From Lentzea tibetensis (GTDB taxonomy: Bacteria > Actinomycetota > Actinomycetes > Mycobacteriales > Pseudonocardiaceae): a stretch of 64,000 bases of DNA. Positions within the stretch are counted from its first letter, which is position 1, and each line of letters begins with the position of its first letter. The notes under the pieces are model-generated. The model made no database searches. It saw only the letters and a program-made list of their open reading frames with translations, and was not told the DNA's origin. The translations under genes and the position numbers were made by a program. The DNA is taken from NCBI RefSeq assembly GCF_007845675.1, contig NZ_VOBR01000002.1, forward strand, positions 62,001 through 126,000, written 5' to 3'. Below, one piece after another: positions 55,690 to 63,802 of the stretch.

Positions 55690-56250
55690 ATGCCGGTGGG
55701 TGACTACGAGACGGTCCGCGCCGCCGCGCACGCGAACGCGGACCTCAGCCCGACCCAGGTGCTGGCCGCGCTGGTCCTGCTGCGCGAGCTGCGGGCCGAG
55801 CTGACGGACTGGGAACCCCAGCTGATCGCCGCCGCCCGCGAGCTCGGCACCAGCTGGGCGGACCTGGCGCCCGCGCTCGGGGTGGCCAGCCGACAGGCCG
55901 CCGAACGCCGCTACCTCCGCCTGCGACCGTCCGATCTCGCCGGTTCGACGGGGGATGAGCGCGTGCAGGCGGAACGCGACCGGCGGGCGGGCGATCGCGC
56001 TGTGACGCGGTGGGCACGGGACAACTCCGCCGCGCTGCGCAGCCTCGCCGGACACGTCGGCGAGGTGGACCCCTCCGTTCGCCTGGCCCTGTCCGAGGAC
56101 AACGCGGCGGAGCTCCTCAACCCACTGGCCGACGCGCACGACCAAATCCGGGAAACGCATCCCGCCCTGGCCGACCAGATCGCCGCGATCACCGAGCAGA
56201 CCGAGCAGGTGCGCCGCGACACCCAGAGTCGCCGGACGAGACTTGGCTAG
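55690..56250 (+). CDS. rheA: RheA-type repressor of the small heat-shock gene
   Basis: Protein of 186 residues with the features of the actinobacterial Hsp18 repressor: [20 protein letters not shown] at the start, then [20 protein letters not shown] and ERRYLRLRP as the helix-turn-helix, followed by a charged helical region ([20 protein letters not shown]). RheA in Streptomyces is itself the thermosensor. The ATG at 55690 follows AAAGGA at a spacing of about eight. The identity is supported by divergence from hsp20 and by the operator pair between them. Confidence 0.85.
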   Translation: MPVGDYETVRAAAHANADLSPTQVLAALVLLRELRAELTDWEPQLIAAARELGTSWADLAPALGVASRQAAERRYLRLRPSDLAGSTGDERVQAERDRRAGDRAVTRWARDNSAALRSLAGHVGEVDPSVRLALSEDNAAELLNPLADAHDQIRETHPALADQIAAITEQTEQVRRDTQSRRTRLG

Positions 56251-56259
56251 CTCGGAACC

Positions 56260-56361
56260 TCACACGCCACGCAAGGGCGGATATGGCGTCTCGGGGTCTG
56301 GTGGTGAGTTCCGGGTGTTGATGTCCTTGGCTTCCTGGAGTTCGTCCTCCACCGTCGACGA
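56260..56361 (-). pseudogene. MerR regulator, C-terminal remnant
   Basis: The last ~33 codons of a minus-strand frame read TVEDELQEAKDINTRN and end TPYPPLRGV, matching the end of the MerR protein at 37932-38309 (TLEDQLEEARNLN ... PYPPLRGV). The DNA-binding part is gone. Its position before GlsB and STAS copies shows that the duplicated block once included a MerR gene. Confidence 0.75.
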
Positions 56362-56561
56362 CCTGTGAGACGCGGTGCTGGACCGGATCGGCACCGCACA
56401 CCACAACTGCGCGAGCATGGCCATGACCGTGATTGCGGCGGAAGGAACCACGCCCCGTGGATTCTCGCCCTGTCCGGGCTACACGGAATCTCCACCGGTG
56501 AGGACCTTGTGGTCCACACCGTTCCCCGCTGATCACGCCAGCGAGCATTCATTCCAAGCAT

Positions 56562-56586
56562 GTTTGAGATCTCGGGACTTGGGCAT
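56562..56586 (+). promoter_or_regulatory. Sigma-B-like promoter for GlsB/STAS copy 2
   Basis: GTTT (56562-56565), 15-base spacer, GGGCAT (56581-56586), 66 bases before the GTG at 56652. The rest of the 56362-56651 gap shows nothing clear. Confidence 0.5.
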
Positions 56587-56651
56587 TCTGCCGCAGCACG
56601 ACGAGAGCCACAGCGAAGAAGTCGCTGTGGCACAACGAAGGAGGAGCAGTC

Positions 56652-56918
56652 GTGGGAATCTTGGGATGGATCGTCCTCGGCCTGATCGCCGGTGCCATCG
56701 CGAAGGCCATCATGCCCGGCAAGGACCCCGGCGGCATCATCGTCACCCTGTTGATCGGCATCGTGGGCGCCATCCTCGGCGGGTTCGTCGGGCGCGCGCT
56801 GTTCAACAGCGACATCAACAGCTTCTTCGACCTGAGCACGTGGCTGCTGGCCATCCTCGGTTCGTTGATCCTCCTCGGCATCTACCGGCTGGTCAGGGGC
56901 AGGCGCGCCCACGCCTGA
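56652..56918 (+). CDS. GlsB/YeaQ/YmgE family small membrane protein (copy 2)
   Basis: Protein of 88 residues with three Gly-rich hydrophobic segments (ILGWIVLGLIAGAIAKAIMP, IIVTLLIGIVGAILGGFVG, WLLAILGSLILLGIYRLV). GTG start with AAGGAGGAG upstream. It is followed after 36 bases by STAS copy 2, so the two likely form one stress operon. Confidence 0.92.
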   Translation: MGILGWIVLGLIAGAIAKAIMPGKDPGGIIVTLLIGIVGAILGGFVGRALFNSDINSFFDLSTWLLAILGSLILLGIYRLVRGRRAHA

Positions 56919-56954
56919 CCTCACAGCACATGAACCCCGCCGACAGGAGGTGTC

Positions 56955-57329
56955 GTGGTCACCGGGGACGAGGGCGTGGTGGTGCCATTGCGGGTGGACA
57001 CCGAGCGGCGTGAGGATGCTGTGGTTCTGCGGGCAGCGGGCGATGTCGACTCCTACACGGCCCCGCTGCTGCGTGATCGCCTGGCCGCGGCGTTCACCGA
57101 CGCGAAGAGCGGCGGGCTCCCAGTGGTGTTGGATCTGAGTGGCGTCGACCTTTTCGCGTCGTCCGGCCTCTCGGTGCTGGTCGACTACCACGTGCTCGGT
57201 GTCGACCGAGGCACGCCGCTGCGGCTGGTGGCGCCTGCCGGGAGTGTGCTGCGGGCGCTGCGGGCCACGACGCTGAATGAGGTGCTGGAGCTGTACTTCA
57301 ACCTGGCCGAGGCCCTGGCGACTTCCTGA
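56955..57329 (+). CDS. STAS-domain anti-sigma factor antagonist (copy 2)
   Basis: 124-residue STAS protein, 108 residues identical to the product of 33354-33728; the phosphorylation-site segment (FASSGLSVL) is unchanged. GTG start after GGAGGT. In this copy the gene sits directly behind GlsB, whereas at the first locus the GlsB and STAS genes are 2.3 kb apart and in the reverse order. Likely role: release of a stress sigma factor from its anti-sigma kinase. Confidence 0.92.
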   Translation: MVTGDEGVVVPLRVDTERREDAVVLRAAGDVDSYTAPLLRDRLAAAFTDAKSGGLPVVLDLSGVDLFASSGLSVLVDYHVLGVDRGTPLRLVAPAGSVLRALRATTLNEVLELYFNLAEALATS

Positions 57330-57389
57330 GCCGCAGCGCGTGTTGAGTCGAACTCCGCTGGCGCCTTCCGCTCATCACGCACTGTTCGA

Positions 57390-57500
57390 GCGGCCGTGCG
57401 TCTGGGGCAACATCCACATGTGCTTCGCCCCGGAGATGCCGCACGGTAGCTTCAAGTCCTCGGGCTAAGGCAAGGACCTGTCTCGCTTCGCGGTGGCAAC
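57390..57500 (+). pseudogene. Aldehyde dehydrogenase C-terminal fragment
   Basis: Reads CVWGNIHMCFAPEMPHGSFK, SSG, stop (TAA, 57466-57468), then GKDLSRFAVA, corresponding to the family end EMPHGGFKxSGYGKDLS with Tyr changed to a stop codon. The fragment ends where the tRNA-like sequence begins. Confidence 0.7.
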
Positions 57501-57552
57501 AGCACTTGAGCTGGGGTCAAGGGGTCGCAGGTTCAAATCCTGTCGTCCCGAC
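57501..57552 (+). other. 3' half of a tRNA-Pro-like gene (attachment-site scar)
   Basis: Holds an anticodon stem CTTGA (57505-57509)/TCAAG (57517-57521), a T arm GCAGG-TTCAAAT-CCTGT (57527-57543) and the 3' acceptor strand CGTCCCGA. It matches actinobacterial tRNA-Pro from the anticodon stem to the 3' end. The 5' acceptor strand and D arm are absent, and the anticodon loop reads GCTGGGG, which lacks the invariant U33. tRNA-Pro 3' ends are known insertion sites for pSAM2-type integrative elements, so this is probably an att site or its scar, not a working tRNA. Confidence 0.72.
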
Positions 57553-57556
57553 GGCC

Positions 57557-57599
57557 AAGAGGGTCTTTGCAGCTCAGGTGCTGTGGAGGCCCTCTTTTT
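57557..57599 (+). terminator. Intrinsic terminator after the tRNA fragment
   Basis: AAGAGGG (57557-57563) pairs with CCCTCTT (57590-57596) and runs into a T tract (57595-57599). It was probably the terminator of the tRNA gene; it could also stop transcription from the ALDH side. Confidence 0.65.
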
Positions 57600-57701
57600 G
57601 TGGTCTTGTTCGGCTCCGCCATACCGAGCATGCCGCTCGTAGACTCCTTGACTCACGTGGTCGCGGCGCTGTCCATGTGCGACCACCAAGCAGCCAAAAG
57701 C

Positions 57702-60179
57702 TCATGAGAACAGGTCCAGCTCGCGCAGCTGAGATCTGCTTGCTATCCCCAGTTTGGGGAAGATCTTGTACAGGTGATAGCCGACGGTCCTTGGGCTGAG
57801 GAACAAGCTTGCGCCGATCTCCTTGTTGGTCAGGCCCTTCGCCGCGAGCCGCGCGACGCTGAGTTCCTGTGGCGTGAGTTCGAACTTGGTGCCGGTGGCG
57901 GGACGGAGCTGACGCGCCGCCGCCGAGGTCCAGTGGGTCGCGCCCAAGTGCGTGAACGTGTCGTGGGCCAGCCGTAGCTGTGAGCGGGCCTGGTGTTTGT
58001 TGCGGCGCAGCCATTCGCCGTGCAGCAGGGCCGCGCGGGCTTGCTCGTGAGGATGGTCGGGGAACGCCTCGGAGGCGGCCTTGGCGAAGAGGTCCGGCGC
58101 GTCGGTGAGCAGTGCCTGGGCGCGATAGCTCCTGCTTCGCATGAGTGGTGTTGCGGCGGACGGGAGCATGACGTGGTCGGCCGGCGTTCTGGTGCGGACG
58201 CAGGCCTCGACGAGATCGGCGGCTGCCCACTGGCTGACCAGGGTGTGTCCCGTGGGAGAGGTTGGTTCGGTGATCGAGGACAGATGTGAGACCGCGGTCG
58301 CGTTGTCACCCGTGGACAGTGCGAGCAGGCCCAGTGCCCACTTCGCTTTGGCCGCGGCCAGACGGTTGTGCAGCGGGATTGCCATGGCAAGCGCTGCAGA
58401 GGCGTGACGACGGCACAGCTCGGGATTCGGCGCCACGAGTGCCAGCACGGCGTGGAAATCGGCGGCACGGGCGCGTTGACCGGTTTCCTGTGCCGAGCGG
58501 AGTCCTTCCGTGGCGCGGGAGAACGCCGAGGCCCAGTGGCCCAGTTCGTGTTCCAGCTCGGCCAGCCACAGCTCGGGGAACGCGAGCACGGCTTGCATCC
58601 CGTTGGTGGAGAACGATGTCCGGGCCTCGACGCCGAACCGCAGCGCGGCTCGCGGGTCGGCGCCGTAGCGGGCGATCACGAGCGGCCACAGCCATTGGTG
58701 GACGTCGCTGTGCCGCAGCGCCGCCGGTGCGGTGGCGCGCAGCTGCCACGGGTCGGCGTCGATGGTGCCGTCTCGCAGCCGGGCGAGGTGATCGACGAAC
58801 ACCGCGAAACCCAGGTCCGCACCGGCCTCGGACAAGCGGGCCAGCGCGGGCGAGGTGCCGATGTCAGCGTGGAGTGCGGCGGCGACCGCCATGAAGAGCA
58901 GGCCGACGGCTTCTTCGGGTGGTCTGCCACGTGCCGCGCGCACCAGGTGGTCGTGGGCCGAGCGTTGGTCGTCGTCGCTCAACGCGATGAGGCCGTGCAA
59001 ACGGTCCAGGGCCGCGACGTCGGAAACCGATGCGCTCAGGGAACGGGCAAGCGTCGGCTGGCCCGACTTCCACGCCGCGTACCCCGCGGCGGCCAGCCTG
59101 CGGTCGCGGGAAGGCCGCGAGGACAGGGACGCGGCGCGGCGGAGCAGGTCGGCCGCGGTCGACAGGCCGCCGCACGAAGAGGCGTCGGCAGCGGCGATTT
59201 CCAGCGAGGCCGCCAGTTCGTCGTCCTGGCCGGACGCGGCCAGCGCGCAGTGCCACAGCGCGCGGCGTGGCTCTCCCCGTGCGATCAGTTCGTCGGCGAG
59301 CGCACGGTGCACAGCGCGAGGGGCGCGGATGCCCTGATAGATCGCCGAACGGACCAGCGGATGATCGATTGCGGCCGGGTGCGGCTCGATGCCGAGCCGG
59401 TGGGCGGCGCCGGCGTGCACATCGGATCGATCCGTGCCGTCAGCCGCCACGATTTCGAGGAAGGGCAAGGCGTCTGCGGGCAGGCGGGCGGTGAACGCCG
59501 TCCGCAGGCGATCGCTCAGCGGTACCACCTCGAGAAACGACTGGTGGGCGCACTCGACCATCGCGAGTGGATTTCCGGCTGTCGCAGTGAGCAAGGCGCG
59601 TCGTCTCTCGGCCGGCACGTCGAGCGCGTCGAACAACGGGCCGGCGGCCGCGAGCGACAATCCGGACAGCGCCAGTTCAGGCAAGTCCGGCGAAGGGCCG
59701 TCGGTGGCCAGCACGAATGCGATGGGCGCGTCAGCGGCGCGGCGTGCGCAGAACGACAGTGCGGTGGCCGAGGCACGATCCCACCACTGCAGGTCGTCGA
59801 CGATCACCAGCAACGGCCCGGCCGACCGTAGTAGCCGCAGCACAGCCGTGTACAGCAGGAGATCCGTGCACGGGGCGTCGGAGCAGCCCAACACCACCTC
59901 GACCGCCGACTGGTGCGGCTCGGGCAAAGCCGAGAAGTCCAACGGGGACAGCAGTTGCTGCAACCCGGCGAACGGGAGCTCCGACTCGGCCTCGACACCC
60001 GCCGTGGACAACACGGTCATCTCCGGCGCACGTTCCGCGGCCCAGCGCAACAGCGTGGTCTTGCCGATGCCCGGCTCACCTCGCAGCACCAGCGCGCCAC
60101 CGCGTCCCGAGCGCGCCGTGGTCAGCAGCGCGTCCAACTCCTCCTGCTCGCCGTCCCGCCCGTAGATCACATGTCCCAA
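57702..60179 (-). CDS. LuxR-family ATPase regulator (LAL type)
   Basis: Large regulator of 825 residues: N-terminal AAA/STAND ATPase with Walker A GEPGIGKTTL (about residue 35) and Walker B LLVIVDDLQWWD (about 125), a long helical repeat region, and a C-terminal LuxR helix-turn-helix (LTPQELSVARLAAKGLTNKE, then LSPRTVGYHLYKIFPKLGI). LAL regulators often activate neighbouring catabolic or biosynthetic genes. It is divergent from the SDR gene at 60238, the most likely target. The ATG at 60179 is the only start that keeps the whole ATPase domain. Confidence 0.93.
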   Translation of the reverse strand: MGHVIYGRDGEQEELDALLTTARSGRGGALVLRGEPGIGKTTLLRWAAERAPEMTVLSTAGVEAESELPFAGLQQLLSPLDFSALPEPHQSAVEVVLGCSDAPCTDLLLYTAVLRLLRSAGPLLVIVDDLQWWDRASATALSFCARRAADAPIAFVLATDGPSPDLPELALSGLSLAAAGPLFDALDVPAERRRALLTATAGNPLAMVECAHQSFLEVVPLSDRLRTAFTARLPADALPFLEIVAADGTDRSDVHAGAAHRLGIEPHPAAIDHPLVRSAIYQGIRAPRAVHRALADELIARGEPRRALWHCALAASGQDDELAASLEIAAADASSCGGLSTAADLLRRAASLSSRPSRDRRLAAAGYAAWKSGQPTLARSLSASVSDVAALDRLHGLIALSDDDQRSAHDHLVRAARGRPPEEAVGLLFMAVAAALHADIGTSPALARLSEAGADLGFAVFVDHLARLRDGTIDADPWQLRATAPAALRHSDVHQWLWPLVIARYGADPRAALRFGVEARTSFSTNGMQAVLAFPELWLAELEHELGHWASAFSRATEGLRSAQETGQRARAADFHAVLALVAPNPELCRRHASAALAMAIPLHNRLAAAKAKWALGLLALSTGDNATAVSHLSSITEPTSPTGHTLVSQWAAADLVEACVRTRTPADHVMLPSAATPLMRSRSYRAQALLTDAPDLFAKAASEAFPDHPHEQARAALLHGEWLRRNKHQARSQLRLAHDTFTHLGATHWTSAAARQLRPATGTKFELTPQELSVARLAAKGLTNKEIGASLFLSPRTVGYHLYKIFPKLGIASRSQLRELDLFS

Positions 60180-60237
60180 GCTAGACCAGTCGTTCTGACA
60201 GATGCCCGGTCATGACGATTTGCCGAAGATCAAGGAC

Positions 60238-61116
60238 ATGAACAACAACCTCAATCGCCGCACGATTCTGACCGCTGCGGCCGCGGCGGGCCTGGCCATA
60301 GCGGCTCCCGCCCACGCGAAGGCCCGTGGCAAGGTCGTCCTCATCACCGGTGGCACGTCAGGGATCGGCAAGGCCACGGCCAAGGCGTTCGCCGCACAGG
60401 GTGCCAAGGTCGGCTTCTGCGGCCGCCGCGAACAACTCGGGCGGCAGGTCGAGCACGAGATCCGCAAGGCCGGCGGCGAAGCCACGTACATCCGCGCCGA
60501 TGTGCGCAAACCCGACGAGGTCAGAGCGTTCGTCGACGCTGTCGCCATCCGCTACGGAGGCCTCGACATCGCCTTCAACAATGCCGGCATCGGCGCCTCT
60601 GGCATGCCGCACGAACTCACCCTCGAACAGTGGGATGACGTCATGGACACCAACGCGCGCGGTGTGTTCCTGGCGATCAAGTACGAGATCCCCCACATGC
60701 TCAAGGCCGGGCACGGCGTCATCATCTGCACCTCGTCCACAGCGGCCGAGCAGGCCCGGCCGACCGGCGCCGTGTACAGCGCCGGCAAGCGCGCCGTCCA
60801 AGGCATCGTGAAAGCAGCGGCGGTCGCATACGGCACCAAGGGCATCCGGATCAACGCGATCCTGCCGGGCACCACCGACACGCCGTTCGTCCGGCCGCCG
60901 GGCATCCCCGACGAGGCCTGGGCGAAGTTCAAGGCCGCGTACGGGCCGCTCAACATCGACGGCATCGAGCGGATGGCCGAACCCGAGGAGATCGCGAACG
61001 CCGTGGTCGGGCTCGCCGCCGACGGGTTCGGCTACCTCAACGGAGCCTCCGTCGTGGTGGACGGTGGTGCGACGGCGGGCCGCAAGATGGTCATGCCGCC
61101 GGGTTTTCCCAACTGA
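60238..61116 (+). CDS. Short-chain dehydrogenase with Tat-type signal peptide
   Basis: Protein of 292 residues. The first ~30 residues form a twin-arginine signal (NRRTILTAAAAAGLAIAAPA, then AHA as a cleavage site), followed by a complete SDR domain: TGGTSGIG nucleotide-binding motif, NNAGIG, catalytic Ser in IICTSSTA, YSAGK active site, and the C-terminal GASVVVDGG. An upstream in-frame ATG (60202) would add 12 residues; 60238 leaves more room for the divergent promoter. Export of an NAD(P)-dependent enzyme is uncommon; Tat can carry folded cofactor-bound proteins. Confidence 0.88.
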   Translation: MNNNLNRRTILTAAAAAGLAIAAPAHAKARGKVVLITGGTSGIGKATAKAFAAQGAKVGFCGRREQLGRQVEHEIRKAGGEATYIRADVRKPDEVRAFVDAVAIRYGGLDIAFNNAGIGASGMPHELTLEQWDDVMDTNARGVFLAIKYEIPHMLKAGHGVIICTSSTAAEQARPTGAVYSAGKRAVQGIVKAAAVAYGTKGIRINAILPGTTDTPFVRPPGIPDEAWAKFKAAYGPLNIDGIERMAEPEEIANAVVGLAADGFGYLNGASVVVDGGATAGRKMVMPPGFPN

Positions 61117-61242
61117 ATGGCCGACCAGCTGCACTGATCATCGCATCGTTCCCGAGATGCCGGTCTGGAAACGTGGCGCGCCTCGACGTGTGCTACCGCA
61201 GGCACTCCTTTACGTTCCGACGGTCAAGGGGGTTCTCGCAGG

Positions 61243-61690
61243 TCAGATACTGCGAGGGCCCAATACGGCGAGGATCCCTGTCGCGTCGACCGTCCTGCCC
61301 TGGTGTGTGATCTCCAGTCTGCAGGACAGTTGCGCGGCCGCTCTGGCCAGCCTGCCTGCGGGGCGTGCGTGCAGGTGCGCGGGCAGCACGACGTCGATCT
61401 CGGCCGTGTCGCCGGTGTGCAGGGACGTGTCAGAACCTGGTGGCATGGCGGGCCTCCTGTGCAGCGGTCGTGACTGCGGCGAGATCGGCACCGGTCGTCG
61501 CGGCGACCGCAGCGGCAACCGCACCTTCGACGAATGGTGCGTCCACAAGCACCACGTCATCCTGGGCGTGGTCATCCAGCACCGCGCGGGTGGTGATCAC
61601 CGAGCTGCCGAGGTCGGGCAGTTTGAGGCCGGTGTTGGTACCGGCGTCTGTGGCGGAGATCAGCACGAAGTCGACCATCTGGTCGGCCAA
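61243..61690 (-). pseudogene. DhaM/HPr phosphotransferase remnant
   Basis: Two overlapping minus-strand frames. The first (61430-61690) is an EIIA-type DhaM domain reduced to its start (VDFVLIS) and its second half (LPDLGSSVITTRAVLDDHAQ, VVLVDAPFVEGAVAAAVAA). The second (61243-61446, ATG with AGGAGG upstream) is an HPr domain with the active-site His in HLHARPAG but cut off after GILAVL, about 35 residues early. DhaM/HPr pass phosphate to dihydroxyacetone kinase; neither DhaK nor DhaL is nearby, so this looks like a remnant. Confidence 0.65.
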
Positions 61691-61913
61691 GTTGATCGCG
61701 GTGCGAGACGTCAGGGACCAGGATCAGCGGATCGATTCGAGCGTCGCCCTTGGGCATGACGAGCAGGTCCGTGTGTGCGGTGAGCGCTTCTCCGATGGTG
61801 CCGGAACGAATGCGGTGCTTCGCAGCATCAAGAAGTTGGCGGATGTACTGGTGTGTTTCCTCGTCCAGCAGACCGATGATGTGGTCCAGGTCGTCTTGGC
61901 CGCGTTGTGACAT
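61572..61913 (-). CDS. Hypothetical protein, doubtful C-terminus
   Basis: Frame of 113 residues starting MSQRGQDDLDHIIGLLDEET, helical and charged (HQYIRQLLDAAKHRIRS). The first ~70 residues look like coding sequence; the remainder is Arg-rich and overlaps the DhaM remnant in another frame, so the original end was probably lost at the same junction. The ATG lies 10 bases after the MmyB-type regulator's stop, so it may be cotranscribed with it. No family recognised. Confidence 0.4.
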   Translation of the reverse strand: MSQRGQDDLDHIIGLLDEETHQYIRQLLDAAKHRIRSGTIGEALTAHTDLLVMPKGDARIDPLILVPDVSHRDQLGRPDGRLRADLRHRRRYQHRPQTARPRQLGDHHPRGAG

Positions 61914-61923
61914 GGCTGAACCA

Positions 61924-62793
61924 CTAGCCGAGGACGGTGCCCTCGGCCATGGTCTGGGTGCCGATGACGTCGAGGAGCTTGAGCTTGCCCGCCGCGTCGC
62001 TGCCGGGAGCGGCGGTGCAGGCCACGACGCGCAGATCGCTGCCCGGCGCGATGAGCACGTCACAGTCGAGGGTGAGCGTTCCCACGTCCGGGTGGCCGAT
62101 GGTCTTGGTGTCGGTCTCGTGCACACCCACGATTCCGGTGTCCCACAGGCGTTCGAAGGCGGTGCTGGCGTCGCGCAGGTCCTTGATCAGGGAGCGCAAG
62201 GCGGTGTCGGCGGGGTAGCGGGCGGTGGCCGCTCGGAGGTCGGCGACGACGGCCGCCTCGAAGCGAGCAAGCTGCGCGGGGGTGTGGCTGACTCTGCCGG
62301 GCAGTCCGGTGAAGTGGCGCCACACGACGTTGCGCTCCCGTCCCCGCTGCGCGGACGGGTCGCCGAACAGCGCGGACCACAAGGGGTTCCAGAGGATCAG
62401 GTTCCAGGCGGCGTCGTGCACGCTCAGCGGTGTGCCGTCCAGCTGGTCGAGCAGCCGGTGGACGCCTGGGGGGATGTGGGCGGACAGCCGTCCGGGGCCG
62501 GGCGGCCGGTGCCCGGCGAGCAGGAACAGGTGCTCGCGCTCGGCCGCGGACAGTCGCAGGGCGCGGGCCATCGCGGACAGGACCTGCGGGGACGGCGACG
62601 TGGCCCGGCCCTGTTCCAGGCGGACGACGTAGTCCACCGACAGTCCGGCGAGCTGCGCCAGCTCCTCGCGCCGCAGCCCGGCGGCTCGGCGGACGCCGCC
62701 GACGGGCAACCCGACGGCCTCAGGCAGTGTTCGGTCACGCCAGCCGCGCAGCGCCCTGCCCAGGTCCTTGCCCGCGTTCTCCGATGCGTTCAC
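61924..62793 (-). CDS. MmyB-type helix-turn-helix regulator
   Basis: Protein of 289 residues: XRE-like helix-turn-helix (RREELAQLAGLSVDYVVRLE, QGRATSPSPQVLSAMARAL) followed by the MmyB-like ligand-binding domain (WNLILWNPLWSALFGDP, VVWRHFTG, and a late GTLTLDCDVL). Such regulators usually control an adjacent divergent oxidoreductase gene in response to a small lipid-like ligand. The GTG at 62793 starts the family-like region; no ribosome site is visible, so the message may be leaderless. Divergent from the SDR at 62924, with repeated sites between. Confidence 0.92.
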   Translation of the reverse strand: MNASENAGKDLGRALRGWRDRTLPEAVGLPVGGVRRAAGLRREELAQLAGLSVDYVVRLEQGRATSPSPQVLSAMARALRLSAAEREHLFLLAGHRPPGPGRLSAHIPPGVHRLLDQLDGTPLSVHDAAWNLILWNPLWSALFGDPSAQRGRERNVVWRHFTGLPGRVSHTPAQLARFEAAVVADLRAATARYPADTALRSLIKDLRDASTAFERLWDTGIVGVHETDTKTIGHPDVGTLTLDCDVLIAPGSDLRVVACTAAPGSDAAGKLKLLDVIGTQTMAEGTVLG

Positions 62794-62828
62794 CTCTGCA
62801 GTATCCGGCTGTCGTGCCGGAACAGCCT

Positions 62829-62867
62829 GGTACTGGCAGTCCACAGGCAAAGGACGGTACTGCCTGT
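62829..62867. promoter_or_regulatory. Putative operator of the MmyB-type regulator
   Basis: Direct repeats GGTACTGGCAGT (62829-62840) and GGTACTGCCTGT (62856-62867), starts 27 bases apart, with an inverted pair CAGGCA (62843-62848)/TGCCTG (62861-62866). Located in the 130-base gap between the divergent regulator and SDR genes. Confidence 0.5.
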
Positions 62868-62923
62868 TCGTTCCGGGTGCGGCCACGGTGGAGACCACAA
62901 CACCGACTCCCCGGAGGCAAGAC

Positions 62924-63619
62924 ATGACCACCACACTGATCACCGGAGCGAACAAGGGCTTGGGCTTCGAGACCGCCCGTCGCCTCATCGCCTTGGGGCA
63001 CACCGTCTACATCGGGGCGCGCGATCCTGAGCGCGGCCAGGAGGCAGCCTCGAGGCTGGGCGCCCGCTTCGTTCAGATCGACGTGACCGACGAGGACTCC
63101 GTCAAGGCCGCCGCCGAGGTCGTCCGTCGGGACGCTGGCAGCCTCGACGTCCTGATCAACAACGCCGGGATCGCGGGCGCGGGAAAGCCGGTCGGCGAGG
63201 TCACCGCGCAGGACATGCAGACCGCCTACGACACCAACGTCTTCGGCGTCGTGCGCGTCACGCACGCTTTCCTGCCACTGCTCGAGACCGGCGCCACGGC
63301 GGTCGTCGTCAACGTCAGCAGCGGCCTGGGATCACTGGCGGCGACGACCGACCCCGACCGCGTCGAGTACCACGTGGCGTTGCTGGACTACAACTCCTCC
63401 AAGACCGCCCTCGTCATGATCACCTCGCAGTACGCCAAGGCATTTCCGGCCATCCGGTTCAACGCCGTGGATCCCGGCTACACCGCCACCGATCTCAACG
63501 GCCACCAGGGCACCAGCACCGTCGAGGAGAGCGCGGACATCATCGTCCGCATGGCCACCATCGGTGCCGACGGCCCGACCGGCGGCTTCTTCGACAAGGA
63601 CGGCCCGGTCGTCTGGTAG
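62924..63619 (+). CDS. Short-chain dehydrogenase (carbonyl reductase-like)
   Basis: Protein of 231 residues with TGANKGLG cofactor motif, NNAGIAG, catalytic region VVVNVSSGLGSL and the YNSSK active site (Tyr-X-X-X-Lys), and the PGYTATDLN segment after it. The sequence pattern is that of carbonyl-reductase-like SDRs using NADPH. ATG with CCGGAGG seven bases upstream. It is probably controlled by the divergent MmyB-type regulator, a very common pairing in actinobacteria. Confidence 0.93.
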   Translation: MTTTLITGANKGLGFETARRLIALGHTVYIGARDPERGQEAASRLGARFVQIDVTDEDSVKAAAEVVRRDAGSLDVLINNAGIAGAGKPVGEVTAQDMQTAYDTNVFGVVRVTHAFLPLLETGATAVVVNVSSGLGSLAATTDPDRVEYHVALLDYNSSKTALVMITSQYAKAFPAIRFNAVDPGYTATDLNGHQGTSTVEESADIIVRMATIGADGPTGGFFDKDGPVVW

Positions 63620-63654
63620 CTCGTTCCGCGGCGCCGTCCAGCTGTCGCTGGGCT

Positions 63655-63682
63655 TCTGATCGCGGCATGTTGCCTGATCAGA
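63655..63682 (+). terminator. Possible terminator after the SDR gene
   Basis: TCTGATC (63655-63661) pairs with GATCAGA (63676-63682), loop 14 bases, followed by GGGGCTTTCT. Weak stem. Confidence 0.35.
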
Positions 63683-63802
63683 GGGGCTTTCTCGTGTCTC
63701 TAGTTCGATCATGATCCCGATCTTGCTGGGGACCATTTGGAGGCCTGAGTGACCAACTTAGTGACAACGGTTCTAGCTGGCCGCAGGGAAGACGCCGTCG
63801 CT

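Noticed and set aside
57480-57560. Complete functional tRNA gene
   Set aside because: No sequence pairing with the 3' acceptor strand is found at the expected distance upstream, the D arm is absent and U33 is missing, so only the 3' half is real.
63700-63780. Possible recombination site around GACCATTTGGAGGCCTGAG and the nearby GTGAC direct repeats
   Set aside because: Short imperfect repeats only; no integrase and no second copy in the window to support it.
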